Of a DNA stretch of 18,683 bases, positions 1 to 8,017 are shown in pieces. The position numbers and the translations under genes were made by a program. The notes below the pieces were generated by a model. It was not told the origin of the DNA. It worked only from the letters and a program-made list of their open reading frames with translations, and ran no database searches. Positions within the stretch are counted from its first letter, which is position 1, and each line of letters begins with the position of its first letter. Source of the DNA: CAYXEN01 sp964464035 (lineage in GTDB: Bacteria > Krumholzibacteriota > Krumholzibacteriia > WVZY01); assembly GCA_964464035.1 (NCBI GenBank), contig CAYXEN010000055.1:1-18683 (forward strand), given 5' to 3'.

Positions 1-368
1 GGATCGGACTCTCCGGCTGGGCTCACAGCGGCTGGTTCGTCGTGGCCTGCATCGTGATCTTCGCCTTCGGCGAGATGGCGGCGAGTCCCAAGAGCCAGGA
101 ATACATCGGCAGGATCGCTCCCGGCGACAAGGTCGCTCTCTTCATGGGATATTACTTCGTGGCCATCGCGCTGGGGAATCTCTTCGGCGGAATCCTCTCC
201 GGCGTGGGATACCAGAAGATCGCGAAGGACATGGGGCGTCCCGATCTCATGTGGTGGTTGTTCGGATTGATAGGCTTCGTGACCGCGGCCGCCCTGATGA
301 TCTACAACAAGTACGTCGTTCCCGGCTGGAAAAGAGAAGTAGCGGCCCAGAACGCGGCGGCGTCATAG
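1..368 (+). CDS. MFS/POT-type peptide transporter, C-terminal fragment (5' end outside window)
   Basis: The frame is open from base 3, so only the last ~121 residues are present and the start lies upstream of the window. The fragment has three hydrophobic segments: one around GWFVVACIVIFAFGE, one around VALFMGYYFVAIALGNLFGG and one around LMWWLFGLIGFVTAAALMIY. It ends in a short charged cytoplasmic tail. The stretch G-E-M-x-x-S-P-K-x-x-E-Y-I-G-R-I-A-P, followed by a tyrosine-rich helix, matches my recollection of the late helices of bacterial proton-dependent oligopeptide (POT/PTR2) carriers and related MFS members. Those carriers import di- and tripeptides, or sometimes other solutes, using the proton gradient. 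The substrate cannot be read from this fragment. A second peptide-type carrier (OPT family) lies 5.6 kb downstream. An intergenic region with several inverted repeats follows the stop codon. Confidence 0.75.
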   Translation, partial: IGLSGWAHSGWFVVACIVIFAFGEMAASPKSQEYIGRIAPGDKVALFMGYYFVAIALGNLFGGILSGVGYQKIAKDMGRPDLMWWLFGLIGFVTAAALMIYNKYVVPGWKREVAAQNAAAS

Positions 369-443
369 GACGTTTCGCGCAACTCCTTGCAACGCAAGGC
401 AATACTTCGATGGAAGTGTTGTATAATGGGCTTCCATGAGGCG

Positions 444-519
444 GATTGCATGCCGTCCGGCGCTGCGTCGGCGGACGGGGGCAATCGAGCGTGATCTCCG
501 GGCAGCTCCGCCCGGGCTC
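444..519 (+). other. Two abutting hairpins (possible structured RNA or terminator pair)
   Basis: The first hairpin is GATTGC (444-449) with GCAATC (481-486), plus CCGTCCG (453-459) with CGGACGG (472-478), enclosing a 12-nt loop. The second begins at the next base: GAGC (487-490) with GCTC (516-519), plus CCGGGC (498-503) with GCCCGG (510-515), and a 6-nt loop. All arms are perfect. No U-tract follows, so a classical intrinsic terminator is not supported. A TATAAT at 422-427 lies just upstream. Confidence 0.5.
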
Positions 520-672
520 TGGCATAACTTGTTAGATACCAACCCATTGCCGGCTTGATTTCCATGTGAGAAGACGATCCGTAAACCCGTCCAGGCCCCG
601 GCGGTATGGTAAATGCTTATTTTCACCTTTCGGAGGCAAGGTCCGTTCAATACTATTATATGAGTAAGCCCG

Positions 673-708
673 GCATGCCGTTCGGCTCCAGGGAGCTGAA
701 TGGCATGC
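673..708 (+). other. Nested hairpin in the leader of the secreted phosphatase-superfamily gene
   Basis: GCATGCC (673-679) pairs with GGCATGC (702-708), and inside it GCTCC (685-689) pairs with GGAGC (692-696). A short TTTT follows at about 716. It ends 66 bases before the chosen GTG start at 775. It could be an upstream terminator or a leader structure. The ATG at 700 falls within the right side of this hairpin, one more reason not to use it as the start. Confidence 0.4.
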
Positions 709-774
709 AGCCTGGTTTTCTCCCGGCACGCTAGGCTGCGCAACATCGTGTCTGCATCTTCGAGGAGGTTCAGC

Positions 775-2337
775 GTGAGAACGAGAGCGATCACTCTTCA
801 TGTCCTGGTGTTGTTGGGAGCCTTTCTTCTGGCCGATTGCTGGAACTCTCCGGAAGTCCCCGCTACGCTCGGCGACAATCCCGATACCAAAGCGCCGGTG
901 GTAACGCTTGCCAGCCCGCAGGACGGAGCCACGGTTTCCGGCATGGTGACGATCGCGGCCGATGCCTCGGATGATACGGGCGTCAAGTTCGTAGAGTTTT
1001 TCGCGGACCAGATAAAGCTCGCCAACTCCACCATCTACAATCCTCCTTACGAGTACCAGTGGGACACTAGCTCGCTCGCCTCGGGAAGCAACCACGTCAT
1101 ATATGCAAAAGCCACCGACACGTCGGGCAACAAGTCGAACTCGCAGGCCGTCACGGTGACGATCGGAACCGGCGGCGGGGGCGACACGACTCCTCCGACG
1201 GTCTCGATCACCGACCCTGCGGACAACTCGATCGTATCTGGGACCATAACAATCGTGGCGGATGCGACGGATGACGCCGGAATAGATTCCGTCGAGTTCT
1301 TCCTGGACGGCGCCAAGATGAACGACGGGGTCGAGTACAACTACCCGTACGAACAATGGTGGGACACGACCGTTCATCCCGACGGGAGCGTTCACACCAT
1401 CCTTACCAAGGCGACCGACACTTCGGGCAACGTCGCCTACTCGGACACGGTGCATGTCACCGTGAACAACGGCGGGGGCCAGCCGCTCGCCACCGATGCC
1501 AACGTCATCGTTCTCGTGATCGACGGCGCCCGCTATACGGAGACTTTCGGCGACAGCACGTATGCGAACGTCAAGTTCATGTGGAACTACATGGTTCCTC
1601 AGGGTTCCTTCTTTACGAGTTTCCGAAACGAAGGCGCCACGAAGACAAACCCGGGGCATTCGAGTATCGCGACCGGAACCTGGCAATACGTGGCCAACGA
1701 CGGCACCGAAAGGCCGACCATGCCGACCTTCTTCGAATATCTCCGCAAGGATTACACGGTTCAACAGAGCGAGACGTACATGGTGGCCGGCAAGGCCAAG
1801 TTGAACATATGTTCGTACGGGACTTATGCCGGATACGGTTCGATTTACGGTTCGAGCGTGGACGCCGTCGACCGAAGCGACGTCCAGACTTATCAAGCGC
1901 TCGTCAATCATCTGCAGACCGACCATCCGCGGCTCACGTTCGTAAACTTCGCGAGCGTGGACAGGATGGGCCATACCGGCGTCTGGGCGGATTACATAAG
2001 CGCGATCCAGACGGCCGACTCGCTCACGTACGAACTCTGGCAGTTCATCCAGAATGACACCTTCTACTCGGGCAAGACGTACCTCTTCATCACGAACGAT
2101 CACGGGCGCCACAGCTACGATTTCACTAGCCACGGGGACGGGTGCGAGGGATGCCGGCACATCATGGCTCTGGTGCTGGGGCCGACGATAAAGCAGGGAT
2201 ACGTCGTTACGTCTACCTACACGCAGAGGGACATCTGCCCGACCGTGGCCTCGATCTTCGGTTTCTCCGCCCCCCAATCGGCGGGCACCCCGATAAGTGA
2301 GATCTTTTCCGTAGCTCCGGCCCCGGCCGTCCGCTAG
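775..2337 (+). CDS. Secreted alkaline-phosphatase-superfamily hydrolase with two N-terminal Ig-like repeats
   Basis: The start chosen is GTG 775, preceded by GAGGAGG at 761-768. An in-frame ATG exists at 700, but only the GTG places a signal peptide at the N-terminus. That peptide is R-T-R, then a hydrophobic run to residue 20, then D21-C22, a poor lipobox. Two homologous Ig-like repeats follow (about residues 40-135 and 140-235), each with [AV]-D-A-[ST]-D-D-[TA]-G and ending near A-T-D-T-S-G-N, separated by Gly-rich linkers. The catalytic domain (about 240-520) shows the superfamily metal set in order: D250 in VIDGAR, probable nucleophile T291 in TNPGH, D396 and H400 in VDRMGH, D442-H443 in NDHG, and H462. 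It resembles phosphodiesterase/nucleotide-pyrophosphatase-like or sulfatase-like members; the substrate is unknown. The Cys pair C457-E-G-C460 just before the last metal His is notable. It probably acts outside the cytoplasmic membrane on a phospho- or sulfo-ester. It stands alone, 263 bp from the next gene. Confidence 0.85.
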   Translation: MRTRAITLHVLVLLGAFLLADCWNSPEVPATLGDNPDTKAPVVTLASPQDGATVSGMVTIAADASDDTGVKFVEFFADQIKLANSTIYNPPYEYQWDTSSLASGSNHVIYAKATDTSGNKSNSQAVTVTIGTGGGGDTTPPTVSITDPADNSIVSGTITIVADATDDAGIDSVEFFLDGAKMNDGVEYNYPYEQWWDTTVHPDGSVHTILTKATDTSGNVAYSDTVHVTVNNGGGQPLATDANVIVLVIDGARYTETFGDSTYANVKFMWNYMVPQGSFFTSFRNEGATKTNPGHSSIATGTWQYVANDGTERPTMPTFFEYLRKDYTVQQSETYMVAGKAKLNICSYGTYAGYGSIYGSSVDAVDRSDVQTYQALVNHLQTDHPRLTFVNFASVDRMGHTGVWADYISAIQTADSLTYELWQFIQNDTFYSGKTYLFITNDHGRHSYDFTSHGDGCEGCRHIMALVLGPTIKQGYVVTSTYTQRDICPTVASIFGFSAPQSAGTPISEIFSVAPAPAVR

Positions 2338-2600
2338 CACCCGGACCGCCGCCGACGACTACAGCCGTCTTCGCCGCCCCGGGGGAAAATTTTTCTTGAT
2401 TTCAAGCCCGCACTTGCCTCCGTTCCCGGCACGTCCAGGCAGTCCGCCTGGTAAGTGAATCTCATATAATAAGATATAGGGCCGGCCGGAGTGCGCTCCT
2501 CCCCTCACAAGAGTTGCAAGGAAATTGCATCCAAGATCTCGACTCGATCCCGGCACGACCGATCGAATGAAGCGTCATATAGTGAAAAGGGTGACGGAGG

Positions 2601-4559
2601 ATGAAAGACTATAGCCAAACGACGATCGCCGGAAAAGAAGAGCTCGTAAGAAAGGCATTCTTCATAAGGCGATTCGAAGAGAAGCTCCTCGAGCTCTTCT
2701 CGAAGGGGGAGCTTCAGGGGACGATCCACACGTGCATAGGGCAGGAATGGACCGCACTCGCCGCAGCTGAAGCCCTCGAGCGGGACGATTCGATCTTTTC
2801 CAACCACAGGGGGCACGGTCACTACATAGCGTGGACCGACGACGCCTATGGTCTTCTCGCCGAGATCATGGGCAAGGCGGACGGCGTATGCGGAGGCTTG
2901 GGGGGAAGCCAGCATCTCCACAACCGGAACTTCTATTCCAACGGGATCCAGGGGGGGATGGTGCCGGTGGGCGCCGGTAAAGCGCTAGCCGAAAAACTCA
3001 GGGATAGCGGCAACATAAGCCTGGTCTTCATAGGCGACGGGACCCTGGGCCAGGGGGTGGTCTATGAGTCCTTGAACATCGCATCGAAGTGGGGGCTTCC
3101 CCTTCTCGTAGTGATCGAGAACAATGGCATAGCTCAATCCACCCACATCGAGCAGACGATGGCGGGTTCCATCGAGAAGAGGGCGGCCGCATTCGGCATA
3201 AAGTATCTCTGCACGAGCACGTGGGAATGGGAGGAGATGTTCGAGGATTTCCGCTACGCGGCCCGCTACGTGAGGGAGAATTCCGCGCCGTTCATCCTGG
3301 AGGTCAGGACGTTTCGGCTGAAAGCCCACAGCAAGGGGGACGACACCAGGGACAGTTCGATAATCAGCCACTACGAAAGAAAGGATCCGCTGAACACGAT
3401 CGCCGCCTCCGATCGCCCGTCCTGTTCGCGCATGATCCGGGGCATCGACAGGGAACTCGGCAGGATGGTGAAGAAGGCGGCCGGGGCCGTGTACACCTCC
3501 ATCGAAATGAAGACGGACGATACCGGCAAGCCGTCGAGTTGGCGGTCGATTCGTTTCGAGAGGGACAGGATCGTGAATCTCATTCACGGCGCGCTCAGGA
3601 AGCGGATGAGCGAAGACGACCGCGTGATACTCATCGGCGAGGACATCGAAGCCCCGTACGGCGGAGCCTTCAAGGTCACCAGGGATCTGAGCAGGGATTT
3701 CCCCGGCAGGGTGAGGAACACACCGATCAGCGAGGGAAGCATAGTAGGCCTGGGGACGGGCCTCGCCCTGGGTGGGTACCGGCCCGTCGTCGAGATAATG
3801 TTCGGCGACTTCATGAGTCTCTGTTTCGACCAATTGCTCAATCATGCCTGCAAGTTTCCTTACATGTACGGCAAAGGCGTGGACGTCCCCTTGATCGTGC
3901 GGACTCCGATGGGGGGCAACCGTGGTTACGGCCCGACGCACAGCCAGTCGCTCGAGAAACATTTCATGGGGATACCGAATCTGGACATCCTGGCGCTCAA
4001 CGCGCGCGTCTCTCCCGAGTACGTATACGAGCGGCTCTTCGATACGATAAGAATCCCGACGCTCGTGGTGGAGAACAAGGTCCTCTACACGAGATTCCTG
4101 GAAGTGGACCCGCCCCTCGGATACAAACTGGAATTCAGCAATGATCTCTTTCCCGTCGTCCGTCTCTCGCCGATCGATCAAGAGCCGGCCGTGACCGTTT
4201 TTTGTTACGGAGGCGTTCTCGGCGAAGTGGAAAAGGCGCTCGAGGCGGCCTTCGACGAGTACGACATCGTCTGCGAAGTGATAGCGCCGCTCAAGATCCA
4301 GCCCCTCGACGTGCGTCCCGTCTTGGATTCGGTCCGCAGGACGCGCCGTCTGCTCACCGTGGAGGAAGGGCCGTCCGTCGCCGCGCTCGGGGCCGAGGTC
4401 GGCGCAAAGCTCATGGAAGCGGGGGTCACTATGGAAGGATTCAAGAGGATCGGTTGCAATTCGTTCATTCCCTGCTCGCGGGAGCTCGAGAAACAGGTGC
4501 TCCCCGGAGTCGATGACGTGGTGAAAGCCCTGAAGGAGGTCGTGGATGCTGCAGTATGA
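2601..4559 (+). CDS. Fused thiamine-dependent 2-oxoacid dehydrogenase E1 (alpha + beta in one chain)
   Basis: This 652-residue protein joins the two E1 subunits that are usually separate. The alpha half (about 1-290) has HRGHG (69-73), the thiamine-diphosphate motif from G145-D-G147 to N174-N175, and the loop AHSKGDDTRD (242-251) typical of E1-alpha. The beta half (about 320-652) has GED (346-348), the E378-G-S-I-V-G-L-G run, H447 in HSQSLEKHF, and a transketolase-C-like tail. E1 decarboxylates a 2-oxoacid and loads the acyl group onto the lipoyl lysine of its partner. The acid (pyruvate, branched-chain or other) cannot be read from sequence. The ATG at 2601 is the first start after an in-frame stop at 2592; the ribosome site is crowded (GGAGG directly before ATG, with AAGGG further upstream). 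The last 14 bases overlap the next gene, implying translational coupling. No E3 gene is in the window. A TATAAT at 2465-2470 lies upstream but lacks a clear -35. Confidence 0.9.
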   Translation: MKDYSQTTIAGKEELVRKAFFIRRFEEKLLELFSKGELQGTIHTCIGQEWTALAAAEALERDDSIFSNHRGHGHYIAWTDDAYGLLAEIMGKADGVCGGLGGSQHLHNRNFYSNGIQGGMVPVGAGKALAEKLRDSGNISLVFIGDGTLGQGVVYESLNIASKWGLPLLVVIENNGIAQSTHIEQTMAGSIEKRAAAFGIKYLCTSTWEWEEMFEDFRYAARYVRENSAPFILEVRTFRLKAHSKGDDTRDSSIISHYERKDPLNTIAASDRPSCSRMIRGIDRELGRMVKKAAGAVYTSIEMKTDDTGKPSSWRSIRFERDRIVNLIHGALRKRMSEDDRVILIGEDIEAPYGGAFKVTRDLSRDFPGRVRNTPISEGSIVGLGTGLALGGYRPVVEIMFGDFMSLCFDQLLNHACKFPYMYGKGVDVPLIVRTPMGGNRGYGPTHSQSLEKHFMGIPNLDILALNARVSPEYVYERLFDTIRIPTLVVENKVLYTRFLEVDPPLGYKLEFSNDLFPVVRLSPIDQEPAVTVFCYGGVLGEVEKALEAAFDEYDIVCEVIAPLKIQPLDVRPVLDSVRRTRRLLTVEEGPSVAALGAEVGAKLMEAGVTMEGFKRIGCNSFIPCSRELEKQVLPGVDDVVKALKEVVDAAV

Positions 4560-5709
4560 ATTGGAAGAGATATGCGTTCCCAAGGAATCGGTGAACGACG
4601 ACACCGTCGTCCTCGTCGAGTGGCACGTGGCGAACGGAGACAAGGTTAAAGCCGGTGACATCGTCGCCACCGTGGAGACTTCCAAGGCGGCGTTCGATAT
4701 CGAGTCCCCGGGCTCGGGTTACGTCTTCTACCGGCTGGAAAAGGGTGCTGAGGTCGCCGTCGGTTCGGTGCTGGCGGTGGTAAGTGACGTGAACGAACTA
4801 TCCGCGCGTGCCGCGGCGATCCTGTCCAGGGGTGGGGCGGCCTCGGACGACCTGAGACCTTCCGGGAACGGTGGCGGCCCCGGGGTGCGGTTCTCCAAGA
4901 CGGCTCTCAAGATGATGGCCGAGCACAACATCGACAAAAGGGTGTTCTCGCACAAGCGCATGGTGACGAGGAAGGACGTCCTGGAATTCTTGAAGGATTC
5001 GAAGCGATCAGCCCGCACCGAGGGAGAATCCGGAAACGGAAAGGGCCGCGGCGCCGAGCGGGAGGCGACACCGATAGAAGTCGGGCCCGGCGTCGGCGAG
5101 AGAATCCTGATTCTCGGCGGCGGCGGCCACGCCAAGATCTGCATAGACATGATAAAGCAGATGAGAACGCTCGAGATAGTGGGGATAGTCGACAGCAACC
5201 TCGCCAGGGGCGAAAGGGTCCTGGGCGTGCCGGTCCTCGCGGGGGAAGATGAGCTGGAGAATCTCTACAACCAGGGGATCCGCTTGGCGGTGAACGGCGT
5301 GGGCGCGGTGTCGGACCCGCCGGTGCGGGAGGAGATATACAGGAAGCTCAAGAGAGTCGGCTTCGGATTTCCCAACATCATTCACCCCCGTGCGGCGGTG
5401 GAACCGTCCGTCGTCATGGGAGAAGGCAACCAGATCATGGCCAACGCGATCGTGGGAGCCGACGCAAGGCTTCACAACAATTGCATAGTGAACGCCGGGG
5501 CGATAGTCTCGCACGATTGCGTCCTTCATGACAATGCGCACGTCTCGCCGGGAGCGGTCCTGGCCGCGAACATCACGGTGGGAAGAAACACGCTCATAGG
5601 AATGGGATGCACCGTGTACCTGGGACTCGAGATAGGTGACAACGTCGTGATCTACAACGGAACCGACGTCACGCGAAACGTCAAGGAAGGCGAAGTACTC
5701 AAACGCTGA
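4546..5709 (+). CDS. Lipoyl domain - E3-binding domain - NeuD/PglD-type acyltransferase fusion
   Basis: This protein has three modules in 387 residues. Residues 1-80 form a lipoyl/biotinyl domain with K47 in ETSKAAFDIESP as the likely lipoylation site. Residues about 114-150 look like the peripheral subunit-binding domain of E2 proteins (FSKTALKMMAEHNID, then a basic patch and TRKDVLEFL), flanked by Gly/Arg-rich linkers. Residues 186-387 are a NeuD/PglD-family acyltransferase: a Rossmann-like nucleotide-sugar part starting ILILGGGGHAK, then left-handed beta-helix repeats with the catalytic-type H323 in VSHDC. The family transfers acetyl from acetyl-CoA to amino sugars or sialic acid. The normal E2 acyltransferase core (with its HxxxD-type motif) is absent. 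The start has AAGGAGG at 4533-4539 and overlaps the E1 stop by 14 bases, so the two are very probably one functional unit. My inference is that the acyl group from E1 goes via lipoyl-K47 to a sugar or amine at the helix active site. Direct transfer is unproven; acetyl-CoA could still be used. Confidence 0.85.
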   Translation: MLQYELEEICVPKESVNDDTVVLVEWHVANGDKVKAGDIVATVETSKAAFDIESPGSGYVFYRLEKGAEVAVGSVLAVVSDVNELSARAAAILSRGGAASDDLRPSGNGGGPGVRFSKTALKMMAEHNIDKRVFSHKRMVTRKDVLEFLKDSKRSARTEGESGNGKGRGAEREATPIEVGPGVGERILILGGGGHAKICIDMIKQMRTLEIVGIVDSNLARGERVLGVPVLAGEDELENLYNQGIRLAVNGVGAVSDPPVREEIYRKLKRVGFGFPNIIHPRAAVEPSVVMGEGNQIMANAIVGADARLHNNCIVNAGAIVSHDCVLHDNAHVSPGAVLAANITVGRNTLIGMGCTVYLGLEIGDNVVIYNGTDVTRNVKEGEVLKR

Positions 5710-5816
5710 CGGCGCAGCCCTCCCCCTTGCATCTTCAGGGCTTTTCGGGGCTGTGCTCGGGGCGATCCGCGAGAAGTCCAGCAATCCCACAAGTCCGTCC
5801 GTCCGGCCTTTTTGGC

Positions 5817-5845
5817 TTGACTATCAAGCTCATAAGTGATATCAA
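5817..5845 (+). promoter_or_regulatory. Possible sigma70-type promoter for the OPT transporter gene
   Basis: TTGACT (5817-5822) and TATCAA (5840-5845) are separated by exactly 17 bases; the -10 matches consensus at four of six positions. A perfect TATAAT at 5854-5859 lies nearby but is 31 bases from the TTGACT, so it is not its partner. The leader would be about 160 nt and would contain the AATGGATCCATT palindrome. Moderate to weak support. Confidence 0.35.
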
Positions 5846-5931
5846 GATCAGAATATAATCCGCCCCGGGCGCCGATCTCCGCCGGGGGATGGATGGATTC
5901 CGTTGCACACTGATGAAAGGTAGTGCTCGCA

Positions 5932-5943
5932 AATGGATCCATT
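5932..5943. promoter_or_regulatory. 12-bp perfect palindrome in the OPT leader, possible operator
   Basis: AATGGATCCATT is perfectly self-complementary and lies 71 bases before the OPT start codon, inside the wider GAAAGGT...ACCTTTC inverted pair. Single palindromes of this size do occur by chance, so regulator binding is only a suggestion. Confidence 0.25.
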
Positions 5944-6013
5944 GACTCTTCTCCGCCCCACCTTTCAAATGTACGAGTCGATGCACTAGTCTCTACTATC
6001 CATTGGAGGCAAG

Positions 6014-7975
6014 ATGGAGAAAAAACCCTTCAAACCCTATGTCCCCGCAGAAACGGGGTTGGCCGAGCTCACCATAAAGGCCATGATCCTGGGCGTGCTC
6101 ATGGCGGTCGTTCTCGGAGCCGCCAACGCATACCTGGGCATGAAAGCCGGCCTCACGGTGGCGGCGACCTTTCCCGCCGCGGTCGTGGCCATGGCCGCCC
6201 TGAGGCCTTTCAAGGGGACCATACTCGAGGAAAACATAGCGCGAACCACCGCCTCGGTGGGAGAGGCGCTGGTGGCCGGTGCGATCTTCACGCTGCCCGC
6301 GTTCGTCATAAGCGGCGTGTGGGATACGCTGGATTACAAGGATTCGACGCTCATCATGTTCGTCGGCGGCACCCTGGGCGTTCTTTTCATCGTGATGCTG
6401 AGAAGAACTCTCGTCGAAGACGCCGAGCTCCCCTTCCCGGAGAGCGTGGCGGCCGCCGAGATAGTCAAGGCGGGGCAGGGCGGACAAACGGGAGCCGGGT
6501 ACGTGTTCGGAGCGATGGGTTTCTCGGCGCTGTGGGAACTGCTTCGCAATGATTACGGCGTGAAACTCGTCGGCGACAACGTCACCAGGGCGCTTGCCTT
6601 CGCGTCGAGCAAGATCGAGATTCTCGGCAACAAGTTGACTTACAACGGCGCGCTCCTCTTGCAGACGCCGTCGGCTTCTCCGGCTCTTCTCGGCGTGGGT
6701 TACATAGTCGGCTTGAGGGTCGCAGCCGTGCTCTTCGCCGGCGCCGTCTTCGGGTGGTGGCTCCTCGTTCCTTTGGCGGTCTTTCTCAGCCCGCAACTGG
6801 CGAGCCAGCAGGGTACGACCGATTGGTACGCCTTGTCCAACGCGGTGTGGAAGGCTCAAGTCCGCCCGTTGGCCGTGGGAACCATGATCGTCGCCGCTTT
6901 CTACACCCTCTTCAAATTGCGTAACTCGCTCATGGGAGGGATCTCGAAGGCTTTCAGCGATCTCAACGCCGCCAAGTCCGGCACCAAGACGCTCAATCGC
7001 CTGGAAAAAGATCTCGATTTCAAGAAAGTGATCGGCGGGATAATTCTCCTCGCGATCCCGATGTTCCTTCTCTACAAGTATTTCAGCGGTTCCTTCGGGG
7101 GTTCGATCGTTCTGACCGTCGTGATGATCGTCCTCGGTTTCCTCTTCTCCGCCGTCGCCGGGTACCTGGTGGGTCTCATCGGCTCGTCCAACAACCCGAT
7201 AAGCGGGCTCACCCTGAGTACCCTGCTGATCTCGGCGGTGCTCATGGTGGCGCTGGGGATCACGGGCACCAAGGGAGTCATGGCCGTGCTGGGCATCGCG
7301 GGAGTGATTTGCTGCGCCGCAGGGATCGCCGGAGACATGACCCAGGATCTCAAGGTCGGGCACATTCTCGGGGGCACCCCGTGGAAGATGGAGATCGCGG
7401 AGATCATCGGAGTGATATTCGCATCGCTCGTCCTCGTGTTCCCGCTCATCGCCATGGACAAGGTCTATCATATAGGCAGCGCCGCGTTGCCGGCTCCCCA
7501 GGCGGGCCTCATGGCCTTGATGTCACAGGGAATAGTGGGGGGCGAGATGGCCTGGCCGCTCGTGCTCGTCGGCATCTTCATGGCGATCGCGCTCATTCTC
7601 ATAGGAGCGCCTTCTCCCATGCTCATCGCGGTCGGTATGTACCTGCCCTTCACGTCCACCGCCGCGATTTTCCTGGGCGGCATCATCAAGTACATAATGG
7701 AAAGAGCACTTGCCAAGGGGGGAGTGGACAAGGAGGGCACGGTGAGAGCGGAAAACACGGGCGTCCTGCTCTCATCCGGTTTGATCGCCGGAGAATCACT
7801 GATGGCGGTGATTCTCGCCTTCGTCGTGCTGGGCAAGACCCTGCACGGCGGCGAAGCAAAGGCGCTCGTGCACATCGCGGACAGCTCCGGACTGGGCATG
7901 CTGGTTTTCCTCTTGGTGGGATTCCTGCTCGTGCGTTATCCGGTTCGTTCTGCGTTCGGCAAGGATAAGTCGTAA
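6014..7975 (+). CDS. OPT-family oligopeptide transporter
   Basis: This 653-residue, very hydrophobic protein has around 14-16 predicted membrane segments, typical for the OPT/YSL superfamily. The N-terminus (PAETGLAELTIKAMILGVLM) is characteristic of the prokaryotic OPT branch. So are the motifs NAYLGMKAGLT, PFPESVAAAE, SSNNPISGLTL and GDMTQDLKVGHILGGTPWKM. These carriers import oligopeptides or metal-chelate-like compounds across the cytoplasmic membrane, probably with protons; the bacterial branch is poorly characterised. GGAGG at 6005-6009 precedes the ATG by four bases. Downstream in the same direction are a PqqD-like protein and an M20 peptidase, so a simple reading is uptake of a peptide followed by its hydrolysis or processing. 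A strong hairpin separates this gene from the PqqD-like gene. The length is normal for the family and I see no defects. Confidence 0.92.
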   Translation: MEKKPFKPYVPAETGLAELTIKAMILGVLMAVVLGAANAYLGMKAGLTVAATFPAAVVAMAALRPFKGTILEENIARTTASVGEALVAGAIFTLPAFVISGVWDTLDYKDSTLIMFVGGTLGVLFIVMLRRTLVEDAELPFPESVAAAEIVKAGQGGQTGAGYVFGAMGFSALWELLRNDYGVKLVGDNVTRALAFASSKIEILGNKLTYNGALLLQTPSASPALLGVGYIVGLRVAAVLFAGAVFGWWLLVPLAVFLSPQLASQQGTTDWYALSNAVWKAQVRPLAVGTMIVAAFYTLFKLRNSLMGGISKAFSDLNAAKSGTKTLNRLEKDLDFKKVIGGIILLAIPMFLLYKYFSGSFGGSIVLTVVMIVLGFLFSAVAGYLVGLIGSSNNPISGLTLSTLLISAVLMVALGITGTKGVMAVLGIAGVICCAAGIAGDMTQDLKVGHILGGTPWKMEIAEIIGVIFASLVLVFPLIAMDKVYHIGSAALPAPQAGLMALMSQGIVGGEMAWPLVLVGIFMAIALILIGAPSPMLIAVGMYLPFTSTAAIFLGGIIKYIMERALAKGGVDKEGTVRAENTGVLLSSGLIAGESLMAVILAFVVLGKTLHGGEAKALVHIADSSGLGMLVFLLVGFLLVRYPVRSAFGKDKS

Positions 7976-8017
7976 ATCGACGAGAGGGTGTCACGGGTTG
8001 AGGCCCCGCGCCCGTAA

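Larger units (their letters stand above)
369..774. other. 406-bp intergenic region with several inverted repeats
   Basis: No convincing gene is visible here. In order, it holds a small hairpin CCTTGC-aac-GCAAGG (385-399); a TATAAT hexamer at 422-427 lying in the loop of ATGGAAG...CTTCCAT (410-437); two strong hairpins that abut each other (444-486 and 487-519); and a nested hairpin at 673-708. No good -35 hexamer sits 16-18 bp upstream of the TATAAT. The region may combine the terminator of the upstream transporter with the leader of the downstream secreted enzyme. I could match no known riboswitch consensus by eye. Confidence 0.5.
5710..6013. other. 304-bp intergenic region upstream of the OPT transporter
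   Basis: No gene is seen. It begins with weak complementary runs (CAGCCC at 5715-5720 with GGGCTG at 5748-5753, and a short TTTT in between), a poor terminator candidate. It also holds a possible promoter (5817-5845), a TATAAT at 5854-5859 without a well-placed -35, a perfect 12-bp palindrome AATGGATCCATT (5932-5943), and flanking inverted arms GAAAGGT (5915-5921) and ACCTTTC (5960-5966). Confidence 0.45.

Noticed and set aside
363..794. 143-residue open frame on the minus strand in the intergenic region after the POT transporter
   Set aside because: No domain or plausible signal is seen, it spans strong hairpins, and it overlaps the start of the phosphatase-superfamily gene.
532..2340. 602-residue open frame on the minus strand opposite the secreted phosphatase-superfamily gene
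   Set aside because: It mirrors a gene with clear catalytic motifs and a ribosome site. The product is Arg/Val/Gly-rich with no recognisable domain, typical of an antisense shadow in GC-rich DNA.
2338..2600. TATAAT at 2465-2470 as promoter of the E1 operon
   Set aside because: No acceptable -35 hexamer at 16-18 bases upstream; a promoter is expected in this gap but I cannot place it with confidence.
2985..4685. 566-residue open frame on the minus strand opposite the fused E1 gene
   Set aside because: Antisense shadow of a strongly conserved enzyme; composition is His/Arg/Pro-rich and no domain is visible.
5996..7471. 491-residue open frame on the minus strand opposite the OPT transporter
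   Set aside because: Extremely Glu/Arg/His-rich, as expected when a hydrophobic membrane protein gene is read on the other strand.
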